A stretch of 64,000 nt of DNA. It comes from Botryotinia globosa (lineage: Eukaryota; Ascomycota; Leotiomycetes; Helotiales; Sclerotiniaceae). The notes under the pieces were generated by a model. That model was not told the DNA's origin. It searched no databases and was given only the letters and a program-made list of their open reading frames with translations. Positions 36,754 through 47,648 of the stretch are shown one piece after another (positions within the stretch are counted from its first letter, which is position 1; the number at the start of each line of letters is the position of its first letter). The stretch spans positions 186,001-250,000 of the forward strand of contig RCSZ01000001.1 in assembly GCA_014898425.1 (NCBI GenBank), written 5' to 3'. The position numbers and the translations under genes were made by a program.

Positions 36754-36919
36754 AAGAATAAATTAAGAATAAATTAAGAATAAATTAAGAATAAATTAAG
36801 AATAAATTAAGAATAAATTAAGAATAAATTAAGAATAAATTAAGAATAAATTAAGAATAAATTAAGAATAAATTAAGAATAAATTAAGAATAAATTAAGA
36901 ATAAATTGAGAATAAATTA
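36754..36919. repeat. 11-bp minisatellite AAGAATAAATT x15
   Basis: Fifteen tandem units are almost identical (one changed base near the right end), which marks a recent expansion within the spaced-motif array. Confidence 0.95.
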
Positions 36920-37965
36920 CTAGAAATACATTTATGAGATATAGAACAGACCCTTTTCGAAGCCGAACCTACGAAATATATACCTGAGTGAGATCAAGAG
37001 GAGTATAATAACAAGAGGTAAATTTCCAAGGGCATAAAGAAGCTGTATATCATTTTCTACACTCAGTATGTTGTCCTTATTAACTGTGTTGAGCGAGCCA
37101 GCTCAGGAACAAATTTTGAAAGTATGCAACAGCAGATAATTAAAGTACTCGAAACATATTCAAATCTTCCTTGTAGAGAAGCTAAAGTAGAAAGACTCTC
37201 CTGATAAAAAGTGTATTATTGAGATATGCAACATATCGTACAAAAGGTTGTACATTGCTCAATGCAATTGGCAACCTAGGTACTGAACTAGGATGGTATG
37301 AAATTATCTCGGAGTATATTTTCATGATATACAACAAACAAATCAGTACCCTGTATGATTCCACAGTCAAGAGACTGCTAGTACTAAGTGGCGTTCCTCT
37401 TAACCAAGATAGATTTATCTAAAATTGATGAGAACTTCAAAACTATACTAGGTGGGAGTCAGTTAGTACTGCTTGGTTGGACCTTGGCCGTGCAATCATT
37501 CAGTCATACCACAAACACCAATAAAAGTGTTGATGGTGATGGCACCGTTTGAATTTCATACAATAGTATCAATCTACAGGTTTTTTTACACATAAAAAAT
37601 TACTCCCTGACTGAAGACACTAATTTATGAAGTTACTAAAAGCGCATACTTCAGACAAGCAACAGAAGTTCGAAGAGCCCGAGAAGACTTCATGATTGGC
37701 GAGCTCAAACCCCTCTGATCGGAAATCTTATTTTAGTGACATACCAGGAAAGCCCTAGAAGATTCTGGATTTGAGCGATGGCGATCTGTTATGAGTACTA
37801 GTGCTGTGCTTGAGCGCCGATGAAACTATAAGTCTTCCCCAGAATATAGAAAGGAAATTTGTAGATATTAATAATGTATTGCTGAGCGCTAGTTTCCTGA
37901 TCTGTCATCTACAGAACTAGATTTACCTTTCTAGACTCAAAGCACCCATTGATTAGATATACTTA

Positions 37966-38466
37966 GGGTTGTGCGAATTATATAATCTTGAGGTTAATTA
38001 TATAATTTTATATTATAATGCTTTTTGAATGATATGAAATATTATGTTAAAATTATATATATAATTTTCAAGTTAATTAAATTCATAGGGTAAATAAAAA
38101 TAGAATTAATTTTAAAAGAAATTTAAATAAAGAATTGAAAAGATTATTATATATAAAGAAATCACTACAAAAAAAGATATAATTTTCAATTTAAAAAAAT
38201 TGTTTATAGAAATATTAATTTAGATTTTGAAATTAATAAAATCATTGAAAATTTTGAAAATATAAATTTAATAATAAATAATTCTTTAACTAAATTTCAT
38301 TAATTTTTTATAATTTAATCAAATTCAAAATTTTGTTTTCAAAATAATTTTATTAAATTTTCAAAACTTTATTTTCTATATTAAAAATATCACAATTTGA
38401 TTAATATTATATATTATATTTGATTAATAAATATACAATATTATATATTATCAAATCGCTCAACCC
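37966..38466 (+). mobile_element. 501-bp TA-flanked MITE (family C, copy 1)
   Basis: Ends are GGGTTGTGCGAATTATATAA and, reversed, GGGTTGAGCGATTTGATAAT, with TA outside both (37964-37965, 38467-38468). The interior is A+T-rich. A near full-length copy lies in the opposite orientation at 39633-40109. Confidence 0.85.
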
Positions 38467-38565
38467 TAGATGTACTAAACACTTCACTACTTAGTAGTAG
38501 AATAATTCTCTACATAGTCACTTTTTACTCTTCTTTTATGAAACCTTTCATCAAACTTTGTAATA

Positions 38566-39278
38566 ACTCTATAGTAGCAAAGTAAATATTCGAAATGAAA
38601 AGAAATTCAATATAAATTCTCATATAATATTTTATTTATATATTATGATATTAATAATATATTTGTTATTGATAATATACTTTATTCATTAATAATAAAT
38701 CAAATTAATACTTTTTACAATCTATTTCTTATTGAATTTTAATAAATAAAAAGAAAATATAAACTGTAAGACTTTAGTATTTAAGTTTATAAAAGAAATG
38801 AACAAAAAAAAGTAAATGCAAAAGCTAAGAAAGAAAAAGAAATAAGTGTAGGAGCTAAAAGAAGAAGGGAAACAAATCAGAAAGTTAAAAAGTAGATGAA
38901 AGGTATTAGTCGAAAACTTAAAGAAGAAGAAAATTTCATTTCTTATTATTCACTTTCAATTTATTTTTCAATTAAAAGCTTTACTATTATATTAAACAAT
39001 ATAGAATATATTGAATAAATAAGAAAACAATTTGATTTGGATATAAATAAATATTTTTGATTTGAAAATAATTGCTTTAAATTAAAACTTAGTTTTTTAC
39101 ATTCAAAAATTTCACTAAAACCTTATTAATCAGAATAAACTTTGTAATATATAGATTTTTAAATTAATCATTTTAACGCATTAAAAACAATCCTTTCAAT
39201 ATACAATTCATTATTTAAGATTTTATTATAATTAATGAAAGGACTACTTTATCAACTACGGATTCTGCTATCACAGGG
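38566..39278. mobile_element. 713-bp repeat element (family B, copy 2)
   Basis: Aligns along its length with 25815-26567. The right end TGCTATCACAGGG followed by TA is intact; the left end is changed by transitions (CTCTATAGTAGCA). It lies between the two family C copies. Confidence 0.75.
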
Positions 39279-39632
39279 TAAGCCTTACTGTTTATAAGCC
39301 AAGAATCCAAAAACCAAAGTCTGAATACGAACCCCTCATTCTAAAGCAAAGAATACGAAGAGCTGATTGTCGATAATCAATAAATATTGACATATCGTAG
39401 AATCAGTGACCAACTATCACATTGCGTTGTAATGATAACCTTCTGCAAAACTTAGAGAGTCAATTGACTCTAAGGAAAATAATCAATGATCTCATTGACG
39501 TCAATACTTTCTACATAATTTCTATCCAATATACCTGGTAACTCAGATGTCAAGAGGAACCCGCTCAATGGCCATTTCTACCGACGAAAATAAACAGTTT
39601 TTAAGACTACTTCCTCTCATGGATTATGACTA

Positions 39633-40109
39633 GGATTAGGTGATTTGATAATATATAATATTGCATATCCAATAATTAAATATAATATATCATATTAATC
39701 AAATTGTGATATTTTTAATATAGAAAATAAAGTTTTGAAAATTTAATAAAATTATTTTGAAAACAAAATTTTGAATTTGATTAAATTATAAAAAATTAAT
39801 GAAATTTTGAAATTTAGTTAAAGAATTATTTATTATTAAATTTATATTTTCAAAATTTTCTTTGATTTTATTAATTTCAAAATCTAAATTAATATTTTTA
39901 TAAATAATATTGTGATTTTTTAAATTGAAAACTATATCTTCTTTTATTTCTTTATATATTATAATCTTTTCAATTATTTATCTAAATTTCTTTTAAAATT
40001 AATTTGAAGATTATATATATAATCTTAATATAATATTTTATATCACTTAAGAAACATTATAATATAGAATTATATAATCAACCCCAAGATTATATAATTC
40101 GCCCAACCC
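39633..40109 (-). mobile_element. 477-bp TA-flanked MITE (family C, copy 2, inverted)
   Basis: Reversed, this reads as the element at 37966: GGGTTGGGCGAATTATATAA at its right edge and GGATTAGGTGATTTGATAAT at its left. TA lies outside both ends, inside a mirrored GACTA...TAGTC. Confidence 0.85.
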
Positions 40110-41384
40110 TAGTCGTGGCTGTGAAGCACAGCACTGGACTACTTGGAGAGCATCACGAAGCTTAAAACGCCAACAACAGTTTCTTGTTCTAGACCAATTC
40201 TCTTGCTGAATCGGAAATGGACTATTCGAAACTCGATTCTAGTGACATAAAAGTGGCAATTCGTCTAATTATAGAGCATGTAGGTACGGGATCCGACCAC
40301 AAATACTCCGTAGTCTCGGATGACGTGCAGTAAGGCACAAACCTTGACACGATTCGAAATAAAACTTATTGATGAGAGGAACTCTTCATGTTATACTGAA
40401 GCAAGTGAAAAGGGACAAGTATTTCCAGAGTTGAATGTTTCGTCAACTCATATGAAGTATTTAATCGAGATAGGCTGATCAGTTTAAAATTTACAGGGTA
40501 TTCGACTTCATAGGGAGTCTTTCATCAGGAAATGAGAATCATACTCAGGCAGCAATAAAAGTCAATTTGATGGAGAAACTTGACTAAATTAGTTTACAAG
40601 GTAAGAAATCCACCGGTTCGGAGAATTTTCCCGCCACACCGGAGAAAGGGAGTAGAGCTGCCATGGTTCTACTGTTTTTTTACTGATCATATGCGTCATA
40701 CGTGCATACCAAGCTTTTGCTCAAAAGCCCAATGCCATGTTGACTACTGTAGACGTGCGCCATAGTGCAGAAGGAATGTTCACCGACTGGGATATCATAT
40801 TTTTGTGAAGACGTGCGTGGAGCTAATGTTTCACATCGTCGAATTTGAACTCACGATGGCGTATTCAACTATCCTCGCCAAGACACACAAGCTTTCAGTA
40901 GCTGGAGATGGTACAGATGCGATTGATTGAGCATGGGAATAGTCATTTCACATCATATCATATTATCGTGGCGTAGACATTCACATCGTTTTCAATGTTC
41001 TCGACTCATCACAATATGCAAGACTTCAATGAATGAAGTTGCCCCGCGATTAATTCCACAAATAGGGAAATTTCTCCATCATCATCATCATCATCATCAT
41101 CACCTTGGCATTCAAATGCACGACAGTAAACCCAATACACACAGATGTCAAAAGTTGAGCACATCTCAACACCAAAGATCAAACCTGGGAATAGTAATAT
41201 ATCATTCTCGTACTCTATAATGTGGTTCTGTAAAAATAAGCGAATCTATGAGACCCCCTGCTAACAGATTATGATGCTAGTGTCGTGATAGTTTCCGGAG
41301 ATCTTGCTTGGCTTGAGATTGTGCCCATGGCTCTATGAGGATAAGTGTTGGTATCAACTTGGTTGATATAAGTGTAAGTACTTA
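40110..41384. other. Intergenic, no gene
   Basis: A (CAT)9 run lies at 41077-41102. Two AGACGTGCG strings (40750, 40808) resemble the core of the 32-37 kb motif but lack CAACA. Open frames are short. Confidence 0.5.
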
Positions 41385-41742
41385 GGGCCCGTTCGGATCG
41401 ATTTTTTTAGGCGATGTTGATAATAATTATAGCCTAAATAAGCATTTACTGAATGCGAATGTTAATCAACAATTTATATTGATAATATAAATGTTTTATT
41501 GAATATTGATATTAAGTTATAAAAAACTATATTATATTATTCAACAAATTTGAAAATTTATATAATAACTTTATCAAATCTGTAATAAAACTTTGATTAA
41601 CATTTGATCAATATATATTACTTTATATTTTGTAAGTTTACAAATCTAATATCAATATTAATAAATATAGACTAAATATTTAATAAACAAATCTACTAAA
41701 CTCATTTTAATAATAATTAAAAAAATCGATCCGAACAAGCCC
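41385..41742. mobile_element. 358-bp Tourist/PIF-Harbinger-like MITE
   Basis: The left end GGGCCCGTTCGGATCGATTT and the reversed right end GGGCTTGTTCGGATCGATTT match for about 25 bp and continue TTTTA. TTA flanks both ends (41382-41384, 41743-41745). A 3-bp TTA duplication and GGGC-N-TTCGG ends are the hallmarks of Tourist-type elements. The interior is A+T-rich and non-coding. Confidence 0.85.
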
Positions 41743-43511
41743 TTATTAATTCTATATAGTTGTATTCGTTTTTAATCATTACTATCTATGAGAAGCTAGT
41801 ACTTAATATAGGGAAGCGCTAGCGCGACGCTAGCTAATACAGTGCCCTCTTTGATCACATGATCGATGTCCCGACAATAAGCTTATAACAGGCGACAGAT
41901 TTCCAACCGCCTTCTCATTTCCCTGTTGGAATTGGATGAAAGGTAAGAATAAGGGAATACAGTCTGAAGAGCCTGTTGTAGATATCTGCAATGTAGAAAA
42001 TTTATATGAACTCCAAAATTGGAAATACAAAGAAATCGTAAAAGCAATTCTAGAATCTTGAATAATCTGACCACCGTCTTTGAGAACCTGAAAAGAGAAA
42101 ATCCCATGAAGGTTTGAAGGTCTTTTATACCCTCACTCTACAACTACAAAACAAACACGTAGTCTCAAAGCCCAACCACCCAAACCGATCAAGACCGCCA
42201 AAGCCTAGGGTTTACGCTTGAGAATATTGTTAGGAATTCTTTAAGAGCCGAGGACCTACCTACCGAGTTTCTCAGCAAGTATTGTACGAATTCAAAATCT
42301 AAGAATTTGAAACCTCCCCATACTATTGTCGATAAACAATCTATATTCTTCTCTAATCTTGTAATAACAAAGTGAATATTCGAAATAAAGAGAAATTCAA
42401 TATAACTTTCTATTTAAAAAATTTATATATATATTAAATGTGTATATAGGGTAGGATGTATATATAACTTAGCAATACCCCTTCTACGAAAAGAGCAGAT
42501 ATTAATTCAATACTATTTAACCCTATATACTTTTTGTATATACACCACCTTACTAGATCAACCCAATAAAAAATAATACAATTTGATTAATATTATATAT
42601 TATATTTGATTAATAAATATGCGATATTATATATCATCAAATCGCCTAATCCTAATCGTATTGAATTAAATATATTCTCACTCAATTACTCTTTCCAAAC
42701 ATTATCGATACTCTAAATTCCAAGAAATAACACCTCAATTAACTTTCCCAAGACATCAAATCAACCTTAAAGAGAGCCAAAATGTGGGGGAGTATGATAA
42801 CGAAGGAGATCAATGATACAGTTCTATGATTAGTCAATTCTACATCTCATCCCGTATCTGTCCTGCAACCAGTAGCCAGCTGCCAGCTGCACTAGAAAAT
42901 CCGGCTCTTGGGCAAGCTCGATAGATACTTGGTATGTAAAGACAAGAGTTTGCTTGATTTGCACTGAATGAAAAGAAATATCACCACTACGATTCATATT
43001 CCTCAAATTTGGAAGTCCCTCGCTTCTCTCCTATTCGATCATATGAACTTTGATTCGGCCATCCCCGATTTCGAAAGCCTCAACACGATTGTCCGAAAAC
43101 CAAACTTGTAGGAGATCGACCAAGACCAAAATCGCGCTGGATCCAGAAGCCGATGCCAAGTTTTGCTAAGTAGCTCATCTCACTACGATTTTGATTCGCG
43201 TGTTATGTGGCCAGTAATGTGGGGGTGGGGTAAGATGGAAACCAATCCATCTGAAATTTCGCAACGAGGAAATTTATTTTCTTTTGTAAAGCGCTGGAAT
43301 GAGAAGATATTAATTGTAAATACTGACCTCGAAGCTTTCAAAGCCAAGGGGAGAATGATAATATTATGCTATCCAGCATTCGAAGGTTTCCCGGCCTTGC
43401 AGAAATCGGACAAAGAGGGTTTGCGGGAATATCGATACACCTTCCTGATCTACGGCCTTCAGTTTCGAGGTTGTTCCAGAAGAATATAGATTTGGTAATT
43501 CCCGATACCCC
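41743..43511. other. Intergenic with MITE fragments
   Basis: 42359-42432 is a left-end fragment of family B and 42582-42652 a right-end fragment of family C; between them a small palindromic block (GTGTATATAGGGT...ACCCTATATAC) is seen. A perfect hairpin, GCTAGCG-CGA-CGCTAGC, lies at 41818-41834. A 108-codon frame at 43163 has no motif. Confidence 0.55.
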
Positions 43512-44854
43512 TTAATACTCTCCAACAGCTTCTCTTATCCATTCATCCAACACTCCAGCAATAATATCACTATTTTTCTCCATAAACTGCATATGACCAT
43601 TCCCATGTATTTCAGCCACTCGGGGATCCTTCTCATCACCTAGCTTCATCCACTGCACCTCCACGCCCGCTTGCTTTAGATACTCCACCGTACATCCATC
43701 GTAAACCCTATGAAAGCTCGCCTCTGCCGATTCCACCAGGACTTTAATTCCCTTGAGATTCTTGAGCTGTCTCGCTGGCTCTCTCTGTAACCAACATTCT
43801 TTTAACTCGTTATCTTCAGCTCTGTGATTTGCGACTAGAGTTTTCTCTAATACTTCTCCAGTTCCGAAATCCGGCTCATACTGCAACGGAATGTCTGTAA
43901 TTCCATACTTTCTCGTGAAACCTTCCGGGGTTGTGGGAGGGAGAAGTACATCTTGGAATGGAGGACCAGTCGGTTCGATCGCTACGATGGCTTTCACCAA
44001 TTCTGGAACTTTGTCTGCGATAACCCAGGGCATAAGACCACCTTGCGAGTGACTCAGTAGAACTGCAGGGCCTATGCGATTGAGGAGTGCTGCTCCTGCC
44101 TTTTGCGTGTTGATTTCTTGAAGTATTGTGTCGGATTGAAATTGGACGGTAGATGCATAGAAGGCGTCAAAGATTGGGTCCCCTATTGAGCCATTCTATT
44201 TCGCTCAAAGAGTTCGATTAGCGGGTTGTTCGCTCGAAGATCCGGTATTAGATAGGTGAAGAACAGTGGTACAAGAATAAGCAACATACACCAGGCCATT
44301 GAGTATGCAACACTGCTTGAGGCCACATAATATATCTCTCCGTCGCCGTGAACCTCTGCATTGTTCTCTCCGCAGTATAAGTCACCAATGTTGTATTACC
44401 GTTTGGATTCCATGCGCTTCTACCTCTCGCAGGTTGGTCTATAATGTATATCTCATAGCCATGGGATAAGAAATAGCTTGCCCACCCTGGTGATCCGTCG
44501 GGTTTGTTGAGCCAATTCTATTTCAGATGGCTTTTTAGTGTATGCGCATGTAATTTATGAAGTTGAAGGAGGGACACTTACGGTACCAGTCATGCTTTGA
44601 CCATGTATAAATACAATAGGATAAGGTTGTTCAATTCGACTTGGAACGAGATGTTCCACATACATCTGGTTCATAAACAATGTATTATTGGTCGTACTAG
44701 TGACATATTCACCACCAACATAAAAGTAGTCTCTTGAAGCAAAGGCCTCATCAGCTTGAGGTTCACGATAATATTGATATGTTGGAGCGGACAGCACATT
44801 CCAAGGAGCTAGACATATCAGGGAAGAAACAAAGTGGAAGGATAAATGGTGCAT
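43512..44854 (-). CDS. Secreted alpha/beta-hydrolase (esterase/lipase-like)
   Basis: Three exons, 44582-44854, 44290-44517 and 43512-44195, with introns of 64 and 94 bp, give 394 residues. Residues 1-22 look like a signal peptide, so the enzyme is probably exported. The alpha/beta-hydrolase fold is shown by the oxyanion-hole HGQS (about 85-88), the nucleophile elbow SHSQGG with Ser217, and a C-terminal GNGH with His368 as likely catalytic histidine. The acid residue is less certain. The motif [20 protein letters not shown] is typical of a large fungal hydrolase family related to carboxylesterases. The substrate is unknown. It is not obviously clustered with other metabolic genes. The start is fixed by the signal peptide; the ATG is the first in the frame. 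Confidence 0.85.
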
Positions 44855-45913
44855 GGTAACTTGAGGACGAAATTCAGAATTTCCAGTACCAAAAATTTCC
44901 CACGGAATGAAATCTTGTGAGTATGTATGAACTTCATGGTGTTGAAGGAAGACACTTGCTTATAAAATCATACTGCATATAGCTGTGCATTAGATCTGCA
45001 CACATAACTGGTTAGATAGGAGCGCATTGGATAATCAGAATCGGTGAAGGAGATCATCATATTATCTGTCCCTAGAACTTACCTGCATGTCTTTTACGGA
45101 ACGAGACTACCAAGACATTGCTGCAGGAGCTACCCCGCATTCCCAAAGCACGCGTAAATCATGAAGACCAATACTGCCCTAATTGAAGGACACAAGTGAT
45201 TGCCAGTTTTGATGTATTTGTGCCAGAATATACTAAACTCTGCATACTGCGGTGAACATGGGGTAATCCCCAATCAAATCGTCCACCAATGATCGACAAT
45301 CAGTAGCAAGAATGGAGTTGATGTCTAGCCTTAGCTGCAGAATTCAGTATATCCCGAAGTCCAAAATCATGGTGTGAAAGACAGAATGCAATGGGAGGGC
45401 ATTACGTGTGATTTTTTGCAAACGTTTGTATTCTGGGTCTGAATTGCACACCCTTACACGAGGGTAAATGGAACTCAAGGCCAAAGCAACGGAAGAAGTA
45501 GTCTTGCGGCTTGAAATCAAACAAACCATTGCTAGAGGTCCCATGGCTTGCTTCTTTGTAAAGGCTGCAAAGTTGCGAGAGTCAAATCAATAAGGAAGAA
45601 AATTAGAAAACCAAGAAAGAGGAAATAAACATGGCAAAATAGGTATCATGGCCATACCTTACGCAACACTGACATTTCATATGACAGCAGGATATAATAA
45701 GCTCAACACTTTTGCTTTTACCCAGTGTCAAAGCTGTTGAGATGCAACCGAATGTGAACTCCCACAAAAAAGATGCAACCGAATGTGAACTCCCACAAAA
45801 AAAGCATGCAATGGAGCACAACATATACTTCTTCTGCCAATTTTGAAACTACAAAACACTACCTATTTCTTGATTGAATGATTTGAAAGTTTAAATAAGA
45901 AAAGAGCAAAAAA
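44855..45913. other. Intergenic, no gene
   Basis: Upstream region of the hydrolase and 3' flank of the 5S gene. Apart from the tandem repeat at 45741-45803 nothing is recognised. Confidence 0.5.
45741..45803. repeat. 31-bp tandem duplication
   Basis: GATGCAACCGAATGTGAACT followed by CCCACAAAAAA occurs twice in tandem with no mismatch except one extra A. Confidence 0.95.
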
Positions 45914-45914
45914 A
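45908..45914 (-). terminator. RNA polymerase III oligo-T terminator of 5S rRNA
   Basis: On the minus strand the 5S sequence ends in TGTATGT directly followed by a run of T, the usual Pol III stop. Confidence 0.85.
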
Positions 45915-46032
45915 CATACAACAGCAGGGATTCGCTGGTGGTCACCCACCCAACTACTAATCTGCCGATCTGAGGCTTGTGTATGGCAGAGCGGACGGGA
46001 TGCCCAATTCTCCTCAGTCTATGGTCGTATGT
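45914..46032 (-). rRNA. 5S ribosomal RNA
   Basis: The minus strand begins ACATACGACCATAGACTGAG and ends GCTGTTGTATGT, 119 bases in all. It holds the near-invariant fungal 5S segments ATCCCGTCCGCTCTGCCATA and TAGTTGGGTGGGTGACCACC, followed by AGCGAATCCC. The 5' and 3' ends pair as helix I (ACATACGAC/GTTGTATGT). The internal Pol III promoter (A box/C box) is contained in the gene. A single isolated copy agrees with the dispersed 5S genes known in filamentous ascomycetes. It lies on the same strand as APC11. Confidence 0.97.
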
Positions 46033-46751
46033 GACGGAAAGTCGTGTTCTAGATAATATATACAGTAAGTGGCTGATATCACTGCTGCTAGAACAATTTG
46101 GTTTTAGCACTCCTCTGGCCCAAGGCAACAGTATCGTCACCTCTTGCCATTTGAGAAAGTGTGAGTGACCAGGAGAGTAATATTGGCTGAAGAAAGAGCG
46201 TATCCATTGGAATAGAAATAAGGTAGAATGCCACTAATATAAGCTCTCATGAATCTTTGAGGGTCCGCTCAACTCAACATGTTTTCGAAATCCAAAAAAG
46301 GGTGGAGGAAACTGGATTTAGACTTTAGGTGATTTTTCCCCCAAGTATGATTGAGCTTTCAGTATAGATTCGCGTTGACTGGGACGATCAAATGGTAAGT
46401 TAAAGTAGTTATTTGAGTGAAAAGAGGAAAGTGCTGCAGGATTGTGCTGGGTGATACAAGAAAGTCGAGCAACTGATTCGTGGGACTATGACGAAAACGA
46501 AGATTGCTATGATCGATTGTATTCTATGTGCCAATTATTCATCCAGTTTCGATGTAGCCCTCCACAAGTTGCAATAAAAATAATCATACATTCTTGTACA
46601 TAAGCCGAGGGTATCAATAATCGTCCAACGCCTGCCCGACTTGCTGCCTTGTCCCCATTAACAACGCCACGTAAAATAAGATAACTCCTCGACCTCGATG
46701 GTAGTATGTCGAACGCCGTGTGCTCGTACTCTTCGGTGGGCAACTGTTTGA
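46033..46751. other. Intergenic between 5S rRNA and APC11
   Basis: Contains the 5' flank of the 5S gene and the 3' UTR of APC11. No other feature is seen. Confidence 0.5.
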
Positions 46752-47212
46752 TCATGAAGGTTGTACTGGCTCCGGCGCAGTTGTATTGTCGGTCCATTCG
46801 AATTCTGCACAATGAATCAACAATCTGCGACAATCTCATCATTTCCAAAAGAACCTTACTTTGTCTGCACATAGGACACTGCCCTTTAGATGAATCTTGT
46901 TTGATCCATTCTACTATACAATGCTGAATCATTGTCAACATATGTTCCGTTATGTTCCGTCAATCAATGGAATCTGTAACTGACCATATGGAAATTGTGC
47001 CCGCATTTCCCTGATACTATTTTGACTGGTTAATTGCGCCGTTCAAGCATAAGGAATTGAAGTGACATACGTAAACTGCAATCATCTCCGGGATATTTGC
47101 ACGTAGGACATGTTCCATCGAAATGTACCTGACAAATACCACAGACGTCGTCTTCGTCAAGATCCCACCTCCAAGTTGCAACCGCATTCCATGTTCTGAT
47201 CTTTACCTTCAT
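46752..47212 (-). CDS. apc11: Anaphase-promoting complex subunit 11 (RING-H2)
   Basis: APC11 is the catalytic RING subunit of the APC/C ubiquitin ligase, which recruits the E2 and drives mitotic exit. Four exons, 47071-47212, 46985-47016, 46860-46923 and 46752-46804, are joined over introns of 54, 61 and 55 bp to give 96 residues, close to the usual 84-105. The N-terminus MKVKIRTWNAVATWRWD and the zinc ligands CGIC (24, 27), CPTC (35, 38), Cys45, CGHNFHMHC (52-60) and CPMC (74-77) are all present, ending RQKFEW plus a 13-residue tail. One exon is only 32 bp. The start is chosen because orthologues begin at this Met; the same frame is open upstream, but that is probably 5' UTR. It diverges from the TUM1 gene. 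Confidence 0.95.
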
Positions 47213-47648
47213 ATTCTTAGTATCTGGCGCTGGTTCCGCGACTCTTTGCGGAGCTCGAGTATCGGTATAAAAGCAACTTCGAACGTTGTGAACATTGAAG
47301 GCCATGGACGCGATGGCTTGATTCAAATCAACAAATAATGCGGGGGAGCAACGGCAAGCGGTCATATCACGTGCCAAGGGTTTTTGAAGGTCTGATAAGC
47401 TTCTGGGCGGTTGATAAGGTTACACCACAATATTCTCCAACAACCAAACAACTACAAACCAAGAAAAGATTCCAACACACATATATTCCAATCTTTGTTA
47501 ATCATTTGAAAGCTTATTGTTCAGATTTCAAGCTTTAAATACTTCAAGCATCTCCGAACTCCAGCTTTGAATAGGAACGTTTTGAAGCTTGCTTGCTCAA
47601 GTCAATGGTAAATTCTTCTTAATCTGCGATAACATCATATCTGCCATC
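47213..47648. promoter_or_regulatory. Divergent promoter region of apc11 and tum1
   Basis: Only 436 bp separate the two start codons, so both genes probably share this region. A TCACGTG-like palindrome (GTCATATCACGTGCC, 47361-47375) lies in the middle. No clear TATA box is seen. Confidence 0.5.
47605..47622 (+). promoter_or_regulatory. Five-codon upstream ORF in the tum1 leader
   Basis: ATGGTAAATTCTTCTTAA encodes MVNSS and ends 26 bp before the tum1 ATG, in a different frame, so scanning ribosomes could meet it first. Confidence 0.5.

Larger units (their letters stand above)
32291..37664 (+). repeat. Spaced array of a degenerate TTCAGACNTGCAACA motif
   Basis: About 23 copies, identified by eye, start near 32291, 32783, 32966, 33161, 33232, 33482, 33577, 33813, 35547, 35635 (reverse), 35718 (reverse), 35797, 35858, 35971, 36004, 36096, 36261, 36387, 36649, 37116, 37218, 37322 and 37648. 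The core is AGA-N2-3-TGCAACA; eight or so copies between 35547 and 36404 extend leftward with CCCTGAAT or a close variant (GTGCCC, TACCCT). Four early copies share a further left flank ATAGTCTACCC and right flank TTCTGTA. Spacers of about 20-470 bp look unrelated to each other. No protein frame links them. The core GCAACA would be expected only about once per strand in this length. Function is unknown. A 1.7-kb gap contains a MITE. Confidence 0.75.

Noticed and set aside
32291..37664. CRISPR array
   Set aside because: Repeats are degenerate, only ~15 bases long, irregularly spaced and in both orientations, in a eukaryotic-type genome without cas genes.
40748..40815. Two AGACGTGCG strings as extra members of the spaced motif
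   Set aside because: They lack the CAACA part and match only seven to eight bases.
43163..43489. 108-codon plus-strand gene
   Set aside because: No motif and no splice support; it lies in the 3' flank of the hydrolase.
44291..44292. Alternative donor GTGTATG one codon earlier for hydrolase intron 2
   Set aside because: It breaks the frame with exon 3; the GTATGT donor starting at 44289 keeps it.
47213..47377. Upstream extension of APC11
   Set aside because: Orthologues start at MKVK; the extra in-frame residues look like translated leader.
47589..47648. N-terminal extension of the sulfurtransferase from 47589
   Set aside because: That codon is TTG; the first ATG in frame is 47649 and yields a good mitochondrial presequence.
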